A DNA stretch of 64,000 bases from contig NZ_CP092588.1 of NCBI RefSeq assembly GCF_023920225.1, positions 124,001 to 188,000 on the forward strand. Direction: 5' to 3'. This DNA is from Vibrio gazogenes. GTDB taxonomy: Bacteria > Pseudomonadota > Gammaproteobacteria > Enterobacterales > Vibrionaceae. Below, piece after piece: positions 1 through 8,501 of this stretch. The position numbers and the translations under genes were made by a program. The first letter of the stretch is position 1. Each line of letters starts with the position of its first letter. The notes beneath the pieces were generated by a model. That model saw nothing but the letters and a program-made list of their open reading frames with translations. It did no database searches and was not told the DNA's origin.

Positions 1-174
1 ATCTAAATATTAGACATCTTAATTTATGTTATGGCTCTTGAATTTTTATTAATTAAAATCAGTATTTTATATTTTAATTGGCTCTTTTTTTCTAAATTGT
101 TGCTTGAAATAAGCACAAATCATGTGTTAGTGTTTTGGAAAATTAATTAGAGTTCAAAATAATTAGGCATTATC
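1..174 (+). promoter_or_regulatory. AT-rich leader upstream of ectA
   Basis: This very AT-rich non-coding stretch leads into ectA and presumably holds its osmotically controlled promoter. A short inverted repeat TGCTT-GAAAT-AAGCA lies at 101-115. An AGG at 165-167 is correctly spaced as ribosome site for the ATG at 175. I cannot place a -35/-10 pair with confidence. Regulation by CosR or a similar repressor is known for Vibrio ect genes but is not demonstrated by this sequence. Confidence 0.4.
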
Positions 175-726
175 ATGATCACCAACATACCATGGTCAGA
201 AATGGCTAGAGCGACACTAGAGCGAAATCATTCGCAGTGGATTTTTAGAACCCCTATTCGTTCAGATGGTCAGCGGATTCACGAATTAGTGAGTTTGTGT
301 CCACCATTGGATGAAAACTCTGCATATTGCAATTTTTTACAGTCAATTCATTTCCAAAAAACGTGCATTCTTGCTGAACAGCAAGATGATATTTTGGGAT
401 TCGTTTCTGCTTATCGTAAACCGGACAAGCCTTCAGAGCTGTTTATTTGGCAAGTTGCCGTGCATCCGTCTGCCCGAGGGAAAGGTTTAGCATTTGATAT
501 GTTAAAGCAGTTGATTTCTCAGGATAATTTACAGGATATCGAAGCGATTGAGACCACGATTACCAGAGATAATCAGGGCTCTTGGAATTTATTCAAGAAA
601 TTCGATCGTGCTAACGGCCTGCAAGGGCAGGTTTCAACGTTTCTTGATGAGACGCGACATTTCGATGGACAACATGAGACGGAATATTTGTATCGTATTC
701 CGCTTGAGTCAATCCCACAGACGTAG
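175..726 (+). CDS. ectA: L-2,4-diaminobutyrate N-acetyltransferase EctA
   Basis: EctA transfers acetyl from acetyl-CoA to the 4-amino group of L-2,4-diaminobutyrate, the second step of ectoine synthesis in the cytoplasm. The 183-residue protein is a single GNAT domain. The acetyl-CoA loop is visible as VHPSARGKGLAFDML around residues 97-110, and the substrate-side sequence LCPPLDENSAYCNFL (41-55) is typical of EctA. Length matches the family. The ATG at 175 has AGG 7 bases upstream. It is the first gene of ectABC-ask, which fixes the role. A 122-base gap separates it from ectB, longer than usual inside this operon. Confidence 0.96.
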   Translation: MITNIPWSEMARATLERNHSQWIFRTPIRSDGQRIHELVSLCPPLDENSAYCNFLQSIHFQKTCILAEQQDDILGFVSAYRKPDKPSELFIWQVAVHPSARGKGLAFDMLKQLISQDNLQDIEAIETTITRDNQGSWNLFKKFDRANGLQGQVSTFLDETRHFDGQHETEYLYRIPLESIPQT

Positions 727-848
727 TGACGACTAAACGTAAATATTCACTGAAGTGACAAGTACACTCCAGCGATTGCTGTTGTCTGCTTGCCCTATTT
801 ACCCCAATTCATACATAGAAAATTCAAACAAAGGAAATGTATTCAATT

Positions 849-2114
849 ATGAATATTTTCAACGAGAAAGAGTCAAACGTACAATCGTATGCTAATCACT
901 TCCCTGTCGTGTTCGCGACCGCAAAGGGGAGCTGTCTGTATTCCGAACGTGGTGACCGATATCTTGATTTTTTAGCCGGTGCCGGTGCATTAAATTACGG
1001 TCATAACAATGCCATCCTGAAACAGGCATTGCTGGATTATATCGACCGAGATGGTCTCACCCATGGTCTGGATATGTATTCGCAGGCTAAGGCCGAATTT
1101 TTACAAGCATTTGAGCATCACATTCTTCGACCACGGATGTTGGATTATAAAGTTCAGTTTACCGGACCAACCGGTACCAATGCAGTTGAAGCAGCATTAA
1201 AGCTGGCCCGAAAAGTGACTGGTCGCAGCAATGTTATCGCCTTTACCAATGGTTTCCATGGTTGCTCGTATGGTGCACTTGCCGCAACCGGTAATCAGCA
1301 TCACCGAGGCGCAGCAGGACTACATTTACATGGCATTCAGCGTCTGCCGTATGATGGATATGCGGGACAAGATGGCTTGAAATTGTTTGAAACTATGTTA
1401 ACTGATGGTTCTTCAGGGATGGATAAACCCGCTGCCGTATTAGTCGAAACCGTACAGGGAGAAGGTGGACTCAATGTGGCTTCCGAGAGCTGGTTACAAC
1501 GTTTGAATACCCTTTGTAAACGACACAAGATTTTGTTGATTGTCGATGATATTCAAGCTGGGTGTGGGCGTACAGGGACCTTCTTTAGTTTTGAACCAGC
1601 CGGCATTACACCGGATATTGTCACGCTATCGAAGTCAATCGGTGGTTATGGTCTACCGATGTCACTGGTACTGATGAGACCTGAGCTGGATGTTTGGGAA
1701 TCCGGTGAGCATAACGGAACATTCCGTGGTAACAACCATGCGTTTGTGACTGCAACCAAAGCCATTGAGACCTATTGGACCAACCATGATCTTGAGCATC
1801 ACATTGGCGAGTGTGCCCAATCGGTAACCCATGTTATTGAAAAAATGATCCGTCGATATCCAGAGGTACTTTCACGTCGGAAAGGACGCGGGTTGATGCA
1901 AGGTGTGGAATGTACTTCCGGTGAGGTTGCCGAAAAGATTGCCCGGGAATGTTTCAATCAGAGCATGATTATCGAAACTGCTGGACCTGACGGTGAAGTT
2001 CTGAAGTTCTTCTGTCCATTGACAATCAGCTCCGACGAGCTGCAAGAAGGACTGGAAATTTTTCAACGTGCGACAGAGACCGTGGCACCGCAATACATCA
2101 AAAAAGCATCTTAA
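849..2114 (+). CDS. ectB: Diaminobutyrate--2-oxoglutarate transaminase EctB
   Basis: EctB is a class III PLP-dependent aminotransferase. It converts L-aspartate semialdehyde and glutamate to L-2,4-diaminobutyrate, the entry step of ectoine synthesis. I place the start at ATG 849 (MNIFNEKESNV), which matches the usual EctB N-terminus. An in-frame ATG at 837 would touch the AAGGA at 831-835 and is too close. The result is 421 residues, the family length. The PLP lysine is K262 in TLSKSIGG, the aspartate that contacts the PLP ring is in IVDDIQ (231-236), and GPTGTNAVEAALKLAR (106-121) is the phosphate-binding region. It ends 9 bases before ectC, consistent with one transcript. Confidence 0.95.
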   Translation: MNIFNEKESNVQSYANHFPVVFATAKGSCLYSERGDRYLDFLAGAGALNYGHNNAILKQALLDYIDRDGLTHGLDMYSQAKAEFLQAFEHHILRPRMLDYKVQFTGPTGTNAVEAALKLARKVTGRSNVIAFTNGFHGCSYGALAATGNQHHRGAAGLHLHGIQRLPYDGYAGQDGLKLFETMLTDGSSGMDKPAAVLVETVQGEGGLNVASESWLQRLNTLCKRHKILLIVDDIQAGCGRTGTFFSFEPAGITPDIVTLSKSIGGYGLPMSLVLMRPELDVWESGEHNGTFRGNNHAFVTATKAIETYWTNHDLEHHIGECAQSVTHVIEKMIRRYPEVLSRRKGRGLMQGVECTSGEVAEKIARECFNQSMIIETAGPDGEVLKFFCPLTISSDELQEGLEIFQRATETVAPQYIKKAS

Positions 2115-2123
2115 GGGATTGTT

Positions 2124-2507
2124 ATGATTGTTAGAACATTAAAGGAATGTATTCAGAGTGAGCGACGTGTGGTCGCGGAAAATTGGGAAAGTGTCCGTAT
2201 GTTATTGAAAGATGACAATATGGGGTTCTCATTTCATATTACGACGATTTATCAGGATACCGAAACACATATTCATTATAAGAACCATCTTGAATCCGTG
2301 TACTGCATCTCCGGCAGTGGGGAAATTGAAGTTGTCGGTGGAGAGACTTTCCCGATCGAACCGGGAACGCTGTACATCTTGGATCAGCATGATGAACATT
2401 ATCTACGGGCTTATCCCGGACAGAATATGGTGATGGCTTGTGTCTTCAACCCACCGTTGAATGGACAAGAAGTCCATGATGCGTCTGGTGTCTATCCGTT
2501 GAGTTAA
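2124..2507 (+). CDS. ectC: L-ectoine synthase EctC
   Basis: EctC cyclises N4-acetyl-diaminobutyrate to ectoine with loss of water. The protein has 127 residues and the cupin beta-barrel signature of the family: MIVRTLKE at the start, [22 protein letters not shown] in the middle (the HYKNHLE segment supplies metal and substrate contacts), and [11 protein letters not shown] near residues 88-98. Length is normal. ATG 2124 follows the ectB stop by 9 bases, so translation is probably coupled. No ectD hydroxylase gene follows, so from this window the end product is ectoine rather than hydroxyectoine. Confidence 0.96.
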   Translation: MIVRTLKECIQSERRVVAENWESVRMLLKDDNMGFSFHITTIYQDTETHIHYKNHLESVYCISGSGEIEVVGGETFPIEPGTLYILDQHDEHYLRAYPGQNMVMACVFNPPLNGQEVHDASGVYPLS

Positions 2508-2550
2508 GTTGTCGTCGAAGTTGATTGTGATGTTGGAGGAATGTATCTAT

Positions 2551-2574
2551 CCGGACAGTCAGGAGACTGTCTGG
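2551..2574 (+). other. Intercistronic hairpin between ectC and ask
   Basis: CCGGACAGTC (2551-2560) pairs with GACTGTCTGG (2565-2574) through a four-base loop with a single G-U position. There is no T-run after it, so it is better read as an mRNA-stability or partial-termination element inside the operon than as a full terminator. The 85-base gap is the only place in ectC-ask where such a structure could set the ratio of the kinase to the biosynthetic enzymes. Confidence 0.5.
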
Positions 2575-2592
2575 TCATAACAAGGAGAAAAC

Positions 2593-4020
2593 ATGTCATT
2601 TACCGTAGAGAAAATCGGCGGTACATCCATGACCGCATTTGATGCAGTGATGGAAAATATCCTGCTACGGCCGGAAAACCCTTATCAACGTATTTTTGTG
2701 GTCTCTGCTTATTCAGGCATGACCGATGCGTTGTTGGAATGTAAAAAAACCGGTCAGCCCGGTATTTATCAGTTAATCGCCCAAAGAAGTGAGAAGTGGC
2801 AGGAAAAAATGGAAGAGTTAGAGCAACGGATGATGCTCATTAACCAGAATATTTTTGCTGACCCGATGTCTCGTCTCCGTGCCGATAAGTTTATCCGCTC
2901 TCGTTTGTCTGAAGCGAAGAATTGTATCCGTAATATTATGGATACTTGCCAGCATGGGCAATTTTCTCTGAATCGTTATCTGCCGCAGATTCGAGAGTTT
3001 TTGTCTTCTTTGGGAGAAGCACACAGTGCTTATAACACGGTCTTGAGACTGAAACATTCCGGTATTAACTCTCGTTTTATTGATTTATCGGGATGGAATG
3101 AAGATCATCACGGTAGTCTGGATGATGTCGTTCGTCAGGCATTTGAGAATGTTGATGTGACATGTGAACTCCCGATTGTGACTGGTTATGCGTATTGTGA
3201 TGAAGGTTTGATGAAAACGTATGATCGAGGCTACAGTGAGATGACGTTCAGTCGTATTGCTGCCTTAACGGGCGCCGGGCAGGCGATCATTCATAAAGAA
3301 TACCATCTCAGTACAGCGGATCCGGGGATTGTCGGTGCGGATGTTGTGCGTCCGATGGGAGAGACGAACTTTGATGTCGCCGATCAATTGGCGAACCTCG
3401 GTATGGAAGCGATTCACCCCAATGCTGCCACTGGACTACGCCAGCAGAATATTCCTTTAATCGTGAAAAACACGTTTGAGCCGGAACACAGCGGAACACG
3501 TATTTCCGGCGGACATGCTCCAGAGAATCATCGTGTGGAAATTATTGCGGGCCGCGATAAAGTGTTTGCGCTGCATTTGTTTGATCAATCGATGGTTGGA
3601 TTGGTCGATACCGTCAGTTATGAGATGGCAGAGATGATCGCTGAAGCGAAAGTCGATCTGATCGGAAAAGAGATGAATGCCAACTCGATGACTTATTATT
3701 TACATGGGCAGAGTGATAGTTTGAATCGTCTGCTCGCAAGTGTAGAACAGCGTTATCCGGCGGCATCTGTTTCTGGAAAAATGGTGGCGTTGATCTCGGC
3801 GATCGGTGCTTCGATGGACACATGTGAAGTGCTGGCAAATGGTATGGTTGCATTGGGACAGGGTAATATTCAGCCGATGGCTGTGCACTCGTCACTCAGA
3901 AATGTCAATGTGCAGTTTTGTGTCGAAGATAAACATTATCATCAGGCGATTTGTTTACTTCATGAAATGTTGATTGAAGAGCGTTGTCCTAAAAGAAAAC
4001 CAAGGCGCTATGCGGCCTAA
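2593..4020 (+). CDS. ask: Ectoine-pathway aspartate kinase
   Basis: Aspartate kinase phosphorylates L-aspartate with ATP, the first step toward aspartate semialdehyde. Copies linked to ectABC supply precursor under osmotic stress and in other bacteria are less sensitive to feedback by lysine and threonine. The N-terminus VEKIGGTSM (5-13) is the kinase nucleotide motif, slightly altered from KFGGTS. YDRGYSEMTFSRIAA and STADPGIVGADVV are amino acid kinase core segments, and the last third has ACT-like sequence (VSGKMVALISAIGASM). The 475-residue length fits the ask_ect type. AAGGAG at 2584-2589 supports ATG 2593. A strong terminator follows, so this is the last gene of the operon. Confidence 0.93.
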   Translation: MSFTVEKIGGTSMTAFDAVMENILLRPENPYQRIFVVSAYSGMTDALLECKKTGQPGIYQLIAQRSEKWQEKMEELEQRMMLINQNIFADPMSRLRADKFIRSRLSEAKNCIRNIMDTCQHGQFSLNRYLPQIREFLSSLGEAHSAYNTVLRLKHSGINSRFIDLSGWNEDHHGSLDDVVRQAFENVDVTCELPIVTGYAYCDEGLMKTYDRGYSEMTFSRIAALTGAGQAIIHKEYHLSTADPGIVGADVVRPMGETNFDVADQLANLGMEAIHPNAATGLRQQNIPLIVKNTFEPEHSGTRISGGHAPENHRVEIIAGRDKVFALHLFDQSMVGLVDTVSYEMAEMIAEAKVDLIGKEMNANSMTYYLHGQSDSLNRLLASVEQRYPAASVSGKMVALISAIGASMDTCEVLANGMVALGQGNIQPMAVHSSLRNVNVQFCVEDKHYHQAICLLHEMLIEERCPKRKPRRYAA

Positions 4021-4050
4021 TTTAGGTTAAACATGTGCATCAAAATACTA

Positions 4051-4083
4051 AAAACGGATGACAAATTATGTCATCCGTTTTTT
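4051..4083 (+). terminator. Rho-independent terminator of ectABC-ask
   Basis: A perfect 13-bp stem (AAAACGGATGACA at 4051-4063 with TGTCATCCGTTTT at 4069-4081) has a five-base loop and runs into a T-tract. It sits 31 bases after the ask stop. Confidence 0.92.
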
Positions 4084-4708
4084 ATAATACGTTTATTTTT
4101 ATACTTTGTAGATAAACAATAAAATAAATGTGAATTAAGTATTGTCGATTATTTTATAGGATGTAAATGTAAGCGGGAAATATACATTTATTCTCATGTT
4201 TCATAAGTATGGGTCGGAAAATTCGACGTTCGATTACCTGATAATTTTTATTACAATTATTTAAATTGAGTTTATGAAATAATTATGATAGGTGAATTTT
4301 ATTTCTTACATTCACAATAGTATTCATTCTATATTTCATGGTTTTCGTCAAATAACATTAATCAAACTCTCGAAACAAGAATAGAAATTTTTTAACAAAA
4401 AGTGATTTTTATAAGATAAAATTTAAAATTGATAGGTTGATTTATAAAATTAATAAAAATATTTTAATTTTGATGCTTGTCAGAGTTTTTGGGAAGAAAA
4501 TGTTGCACAATTTGGGTGCAATTGGTCTTGGAACATCATGATAGAGTTCGATGTATTGATTATATCGGCTGATGCATATGTTTGGCATATATTTACGGAC
4601 AATGATGAAAATAAGGACATTACCTTTATCTATATTCTACATACTTTTCGTTTAAGTACGAAACTAATTGCGATAAAGATTATAGAAATGAATTAAAAGG
4701 TAAATGAA
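4084..4708. other. AT-rich intergenic region before ansB
   Basis: About 620 bases without a credible gene on either strand. The composition is strongly AT-biased, particularly 4220-4480. One distinct structure is visible, the palindrome TTGCAC-N7-GTGCAA at 4503-4521, listed separately. The ansB promoter must lie here. I looked for paired CRP and FNR half-sites, which control ansB in E. coli, and did not find a convincing copy. Confidence 0.5.
4503..4521. promoter_or_regulatory. Operator-like palindrome upstream of ansB
   Basis: TTGCAC and GTGCAA are perfect inverted 6-mers separated by 7 bases (AATTTGG). The element lies about 190 bases upstream of the ansB start in otherwise featureless AT-rich DNA. 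The spacing would place the half-sites on one face of the helix for a dimeric regulator. The regulator is not identifiable. Confidence 0.35.
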
Positions 4709-5749
4709 ATGAATAAAAAATATCTATCCAAAACGATAACTGCGTTGATGCTCTGTACCTCTTTTGCTTCTTTTGCAAATGCGGATAAACCTACTGTCAA
4801 AATTTACGCAACTGGAGGAACCATTGCGGGAAGTTCTGAATCCAATATGGATACAACAGATTATAAAGCCGGCAAAATCGGTGTTGATCTGTTAATTTCT
4901 GCTGTACCTGAGTTAAAAGATTTTGCCCATGTGGTTGGTGAGCAAATCGCCAATACAGACAGTAATAATATTAATCAGAATATTTTGTTAAAGCTCAGTA
5001 AAGCAATTAGTCTGCAACTGGCTGATGCCAATACCAGTGGTGTTGTGGTCACTCATGGGACTGACACGCTTGAGGAAACAGCATTTTTCCTTGATTTGAC
5101 GGTAAAAAGCGACAAACCGGTAGTCATCGTTGGTGCAATGCGTCCGGCAACTGCGATTAGTGCGGATGGTGGCATGAACTTGCTGGAAGCTGTCAGACTG
5201 GCGTCAGACGATGATGCGAGAGACCGTGGCGCAATGGTTGTGCTGAATGACCGGATCGGTTCTGCATTTTATACCACCAAAACCAATTCAACGATGCTGG
5301 ATACATTTAAAGCAACCGAACAGGGATATCTAGGCGCGTTCTTGAGTGGCGAACCACATTTCTATTATGAGCCGACAAAACCCGTTGATAAGCCTTATTT
5401 CGATATCAGCCATGTCAAACAATTACCAAAAGTGAAAATTCTGTATAGCTATCAAGATCAAGATCCTGCGTTGCTTCATGCAGCCATTAAAGAAGGTGCG
5501 AAAGGGATTGTCATTGCAGGTACCGGCAACGGTTCTTTATCAGATGTGATGCTTGAAGCAGTACAAGAAACAATGGATAAAGGCATTCCGGTTGTTCGTT
5601 CAACCCGTACCGGTAATGGATTCGTGACGCCAAAACAAGAAGGTATCGGTTCCGGTGTTTATAATCCTCAGAAAGCGAAAGTACTTTTGTCTCTGGCACT
5701 GGCTCACGGTGACAACCTTAAGACAATCAGAAATTATTTCGAAAATTAA
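4709..5749 (+). CDS. ansB: Periplasmic L-asparaginase, type II
   Basis: Type II asparaginase hydrolyses L-asparagine to aspartate and ammonia in the periplasm. The protein has 346 residues, like E. coli AnsB, with a signal peptide ending near ASFANA (residue 25). Both threonine motifs of the active site are present: YATGGTIAG with nucleophile T38, and VVTHGTDTLEETAFF, which carries the Thr-Asp pair. The conserved lysine region is also present (VGAMRPATAISADGGMNL). AAGG lies 9 to 12 bases before ATG 4709. The gene stands alone with its own terminator. The neighbouring secreted sensor and MCP could respond to amino acids, but nothing in the sequence proves a link. Confidence 0.95.
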   Translation: MNKKYLSKTITALMLCTSFASFANADKPTVKIYATGGTIAGSSESNMDTTDYKAGKIGVDLLISAVPELKDFAHVVGEQIANTDSNNINQNILLKLSKAISLQLADANTSGVVVTHGTDTLEETAFFLDLTVKSDKPVVIVGAMRPATAISADGGMNLLEAVRLASDDDARDRGAMVVLNDRIGSAFYTTKTNSTMLDTFKATEQGYLGAFLSGEPHFYYEPTKPVDKPYFDISHVKQLPKVKILYSYQDQDPALLHAAIKEGAKGIVIAGTGNGSLSDVMLEAVQETMDKGIPVVRSTRTGNGFVTPKQEGIGSGVYNPQKAKVLLSLALAHGDNLKTIRNYFEN

Positions 5750-5772
5750 TCTTCACTGATACATATTTTCCA

Positions 5773-5800
5773 AAGGGTCTGCGGTGCAGACCCTTCTTTA
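5773..5800 (+). terminator. Terminator after ansB
   Basis: AAGGGTCTGC (5773-5782) and GCAGACCCTT (5786-5795) form a perfect 10-bp stem with a GGT loop, followed by CTTTATT. It lies 24 bases after the ansB stop. Confidence 0.88.
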
Positions 5801-5998
5801 TTGTGGCGCGCAGTCTTAACGAGTCTTAACGGGACAGACACTTTAACCAGCCATCTCGGCTTGACAGGACAGTCATCTTAACCATTCAGTAACGGATCTC
5901 ACTAATTGATTTTTTTCTGCAGGTAATTTGTCCGATTTCTTTATCATTAGCTATATTTTGCATTATCTAAGGCAATAATTGTGATAAGGACTCCGACT

Positions 5999-6577
5999 AT
6001 GATTCGTCATCTGTCATCGATGATTTTTACCGTACTGCTATCATTTACTTCACTATTACCACTAACGTCTGTCCACGCTGAAGATGCACCCGACAGTCTG
6101 AAAGAGTTGATTCCTCAGTTGGAAAATTGGGGAAAAGATCCTGTTCTGATTGAGGCCGTGAAAGCACAAAATAAGCAGGAAGTCTCTTTAGATGAGATAA
6201 AAAAAATGGATGAGATATGGAAGAACACATCGGATGTCGATGATTTCATGTCCTCTCTGATGAGCAATAAAGCTGCGAAAAGGTTGCTGGAACTTGAAAA
6301 TAGTATGCCGTTTCTGATTGAGCTTTTTCTCATGGACAATCAAGGCGCTAATGTGGCGATGACCAATAAGACTTCTGACTATTGGCAGGGAGATGAAGAT
6401 AAGTTCATTCAGTCTTTCAACGGTGGTCAAGGTAAAGTCTATATTGGTGAAGTGGAATACGATGATAGTGTGCTCAGCTATCTTGTTCAGGTTTCTGTCC
6501 CAGTGATTGATTCTCAGGGGAAAACGATTGGTGCGCTTACTATCGGGATTAATCTTGATGAATATGAAGACCAGTAA
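5999..6577 (+). CDS. Secreted single-cache (PDC-like) sensor protein
   Basis: This is a 192-residue exported protein of unknown partner. An N-terminal hydrophobic segment (MIFTVLLSFTSLLPLTSVHA) ends in a good signal-peptidase site. The rest is one compact domain resembling the extracytoplasmic PDC/single-cache fold of chemoreceptors: LENWGKDPVLIEAVKAQN early, MDNQGANVAMTNKTSDYW in the centre, and VSVPVIDSQGKTIGALTIGI at the end. There is no second membrane segment and no cytoplasmic output domain. ATG 5999 has AAGGA 8 bases upstream; an in-frame GTG at 5981 lacks a site. An MCP begins 147 bases downstream, suggesting, by inference only, a free ligand-binding protein that feeds a receptor. Confidence 0.8.
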   Translation: MIRHLSSMIFTVLLSFTSLLPLTSVHAEDAPDSLKELIPQLENWGKDPVLIEAVKAQNKQEVSLDEIKKMDEIWKNTSDVDDFMSSLMSNKAAKRLLELENSMPFLIELFLMDNQGANVAMTNKTSDYWQGDEDKFIQSFNGGQGKVYIGEVEYDDSVLSYLVQVSVPVIDSQGKTIGALTIGINLDEYEDQ

Positions 6578-6663
6578 TGTACTGAGAGATTGCTTATCAC
6601 ATCATGAATTAAACCACCGATTTTAACTAAGAATTCTCATAATCATCAGATAAAAAAACAGTC

Positions 6664-6709
6664 AACCGCACCTCTCCTGTTCGTTATTCGTAACAGGTGA
6701 GGTGGGTTG
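6664..6709 (+). promoter_or_regulatory. Long hairpin in the MCP leader next to its ribosome site
   Basis: CACCTCTCCTGTT (6669-6681) pairs with AACAGGTGAGGTG with one mismatch, and AACC before it pairs with GGTT after it across a one-base bulge. The structure ends just before the GGGAGGGG ribosome site (6713-6720) of the MCP. No T-run follows, so a role in translation or RNA stability is as likely as termination of the preceding gene. Confidence 0.55.
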
Positions 6710-6724
6710 TTTGGGAGGGGATTG

Positions 6725-8371
6725 ATGAATTATTTTAAAAATTTGGGAATTCGCTGGAAGTTATGTATTCCATTGATTCTTGTCATGTTATTGGTACTCA
6801 CATTATCGGGCAGGAGTTTGTATTCAGAAGGATTACAGGCTGAAGCGATTACCATTGTGACCCGCCAAGAAATACCAGCACTGAGTTTGGTGCAGTCAAC
6901 GAATCGGGATCTATATCAGGCTTGGGTCGCGGAACGGAGTATGTTGACGTTACCCGTTAAAAGTGAGCAGTATCAACTCATGCAGAAAATGCATGATGAC
7001 AGTATTAAAACCGCCAGTCAGAGTATGGAAAAACTCAAATCATTTCAGTTGAATGCAGAGATGAAACAACTGGTCGAACAATTCTGGAAGACTTATCCTG
7101 AGTGGGTGAAAATCACGGGGAGAATTGAACAAGAACGGAGTTCAAATTCCCGGGCCGGGCGCAGTACCGCGATCGGATTATCGTTTAATGAGGGGTTTGA
7201 GTTATTTCAAAAGACGCAACATCACCTTGAATTAATTACCGATATTGTGGCCTTCAACGCTGATGAACGCACGGATAAGCTAGAAGAGATGCATCAGAAT
7301 TATCGTTCAGGTCAGTTGTGGTTAGTTGGTTTCTCTTTGTTGATTTGTTTGGGGATTATCTGGTTTTTCCCATTACTGATTACGGGGGATTTGAAAAACA
7401 TTACACAGCAAATTCAGGCACTGGCGAAAGGAGGCGGGGATTTAACCAAACGGTTGAAATTAAATCGTCGTGATGAATTAGGAGAACTTGCCGCTTATCT
7501 GGATAAGTTTATGAGTGAACTCCATCATCTTGTGACACAGATTATCAGCAATGCACAAGAGAACAATGTCCATGTTTCCTCGTTAGGAGAGATGTCACGC
7601 AAAGCTTGCCAGACCGCTGAGAAACAGGTGATCTCCATGCGAGAGGTCTCGTCTTCTAGTCAGGAGATGAATGTTGCGATTCAGGATGTCTCTCTCAGTA
7701 CATCCGAAGTGTCAGATTCTACAAAAAAAGCGGGTCAGTCTGCCAGTGAAGGGGGACAACAAGTCAGTACTACCCAGCAGAGTATTGGTTTACTGAATGA
7801 AAGTGTGGAGCAGGCCGTGGCCGCTATTTCTCGCATTGATGAATTCACCAACAAGATTAGTTCAGTCTTAACCATTATTAGTGGCATTGCCGAACAGACG
7901 AATTTGTTGGCTCTGAACGCTGCGATTGAAGCTGCAAGAGCTGGGGACTCAGGGCGTGGCTTCGCTGTGGTTGCCGATGAAGTTCGAGGATTGGCGAATA
8001 AAACTCAAAGTTGTACTGAAGATGTCAATGAAATGATTACCAATCTTGAGAAGAGTGTGCAGGATGCTGTCCAGATTATGAATCAGGCGACTGAAAGAGC
8101 ATCTGTGACGAAACAAGCGAGTGAGAATACCCAGCGAGCCATTGATGACATGATGATGTCGATGGATCATGTAACAGAAAGAACAACGCAAATCGCTGCT
8201 GTGATTGTAGAGCAGAGTAAGATGGCCAAACATATTCAGGAAGAGATCCGTATAATTGAGGCTCAGTCTCAGGAAAGTGTTGAAGAGTCTTCTGAGGTTG
8301 ATCAGGCCTGCCGCAAGCTGGATGAGCTCCATCGCCACTTATCTCAGGTGCTTGGAAAATTTACCGTATAA
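6725..8371 (+). CDS. Methyl-accepting chemotaxis protein, four-helix-bundle type
   Basis: An inner-membrane chemoreceptor of 548 residues that signals to CheA/CheW. Order: TM1 at about 13-33, a periplasmic four-helix-bundle-like region to about residue 200, TM2 (LWLVGFSLLICLGIIWFFPLL), a HAMP domain with GGGDLTKRLKLNRRDELGEL, then a long signalling coiled coil. The hairpin tip is the standard [18 protein letters not shown] followed by [16 protein letters not shown] chose ATG 6725 because GGGAGGGG precedes it at the right distance; the upstream TTG at 6707 does not have a site. The ligand is unknown. The adjacent secreted sensor protein is a candidate partner. Confidence 0.92.
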   Translation: MNYFKNLGIRWKLCIPLILVMLLVLTLSGRSLYSEGLQAEAITIVTRQEIPALSLVQSTNRDLYQAWVAERSMLTLPVKSEQYQLMQKMHDDSIKTASQSMEKLKSFQLNAEMKQLVEQFWKTYPEWVKITGRIEQERSSNSRAGRSTAIGLSFNEGFELFQKTQHHLELITDIVAFNADERTDKLEEMHQNYRSGQLWLVGFSLLICLGIIWFFPLLITGDLKNITQQIQALAKGGGDLTKRLKLNRRDELGELAAYLDKFMSELHHLVTQIISNAQENNVHVSSLGEMSRKACQTAEKQVISMREVSSSSQEMNVAIQDVSLSTSEVSDSTKKAGQSASEGGQQVSTTQQSIGLLNESVEQAVAAISRIDEFTNKISSVLTIISGIAEQTNLLALNAAIEAARAGDSGRGFAVVADEVRGLANKTQSCTEDVNEMITNLEKSVQDAVQIMNQATERASVTKQASENTQRAIDDMMMSMDHVTERTTQIAAVIVEQSKMAKHIQEEIRIIEAQSQESVEESSEVDQACRKLDELHRHLSQVLGKFTV

Positions 8372-8501
8372 CGATATTGACAGCATGGCATCGGATCAGC
8401 TTCAAATTTTTTGATGAAGAGCCTCGAATGCGCCTTCTCATCATTCACGGTTGAATTTTTTAGAATTTGCTTGTCATTTAAATCATAACCGGAGAGCACC
8501 T

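Noticed and set aside
2541..2640. Small frame starting in the ectC-ask gap (MYLSGQSGD...)
   Set aside because: GGAGGA touches the ATG with no spacer and the frame runs into ask in another frame.
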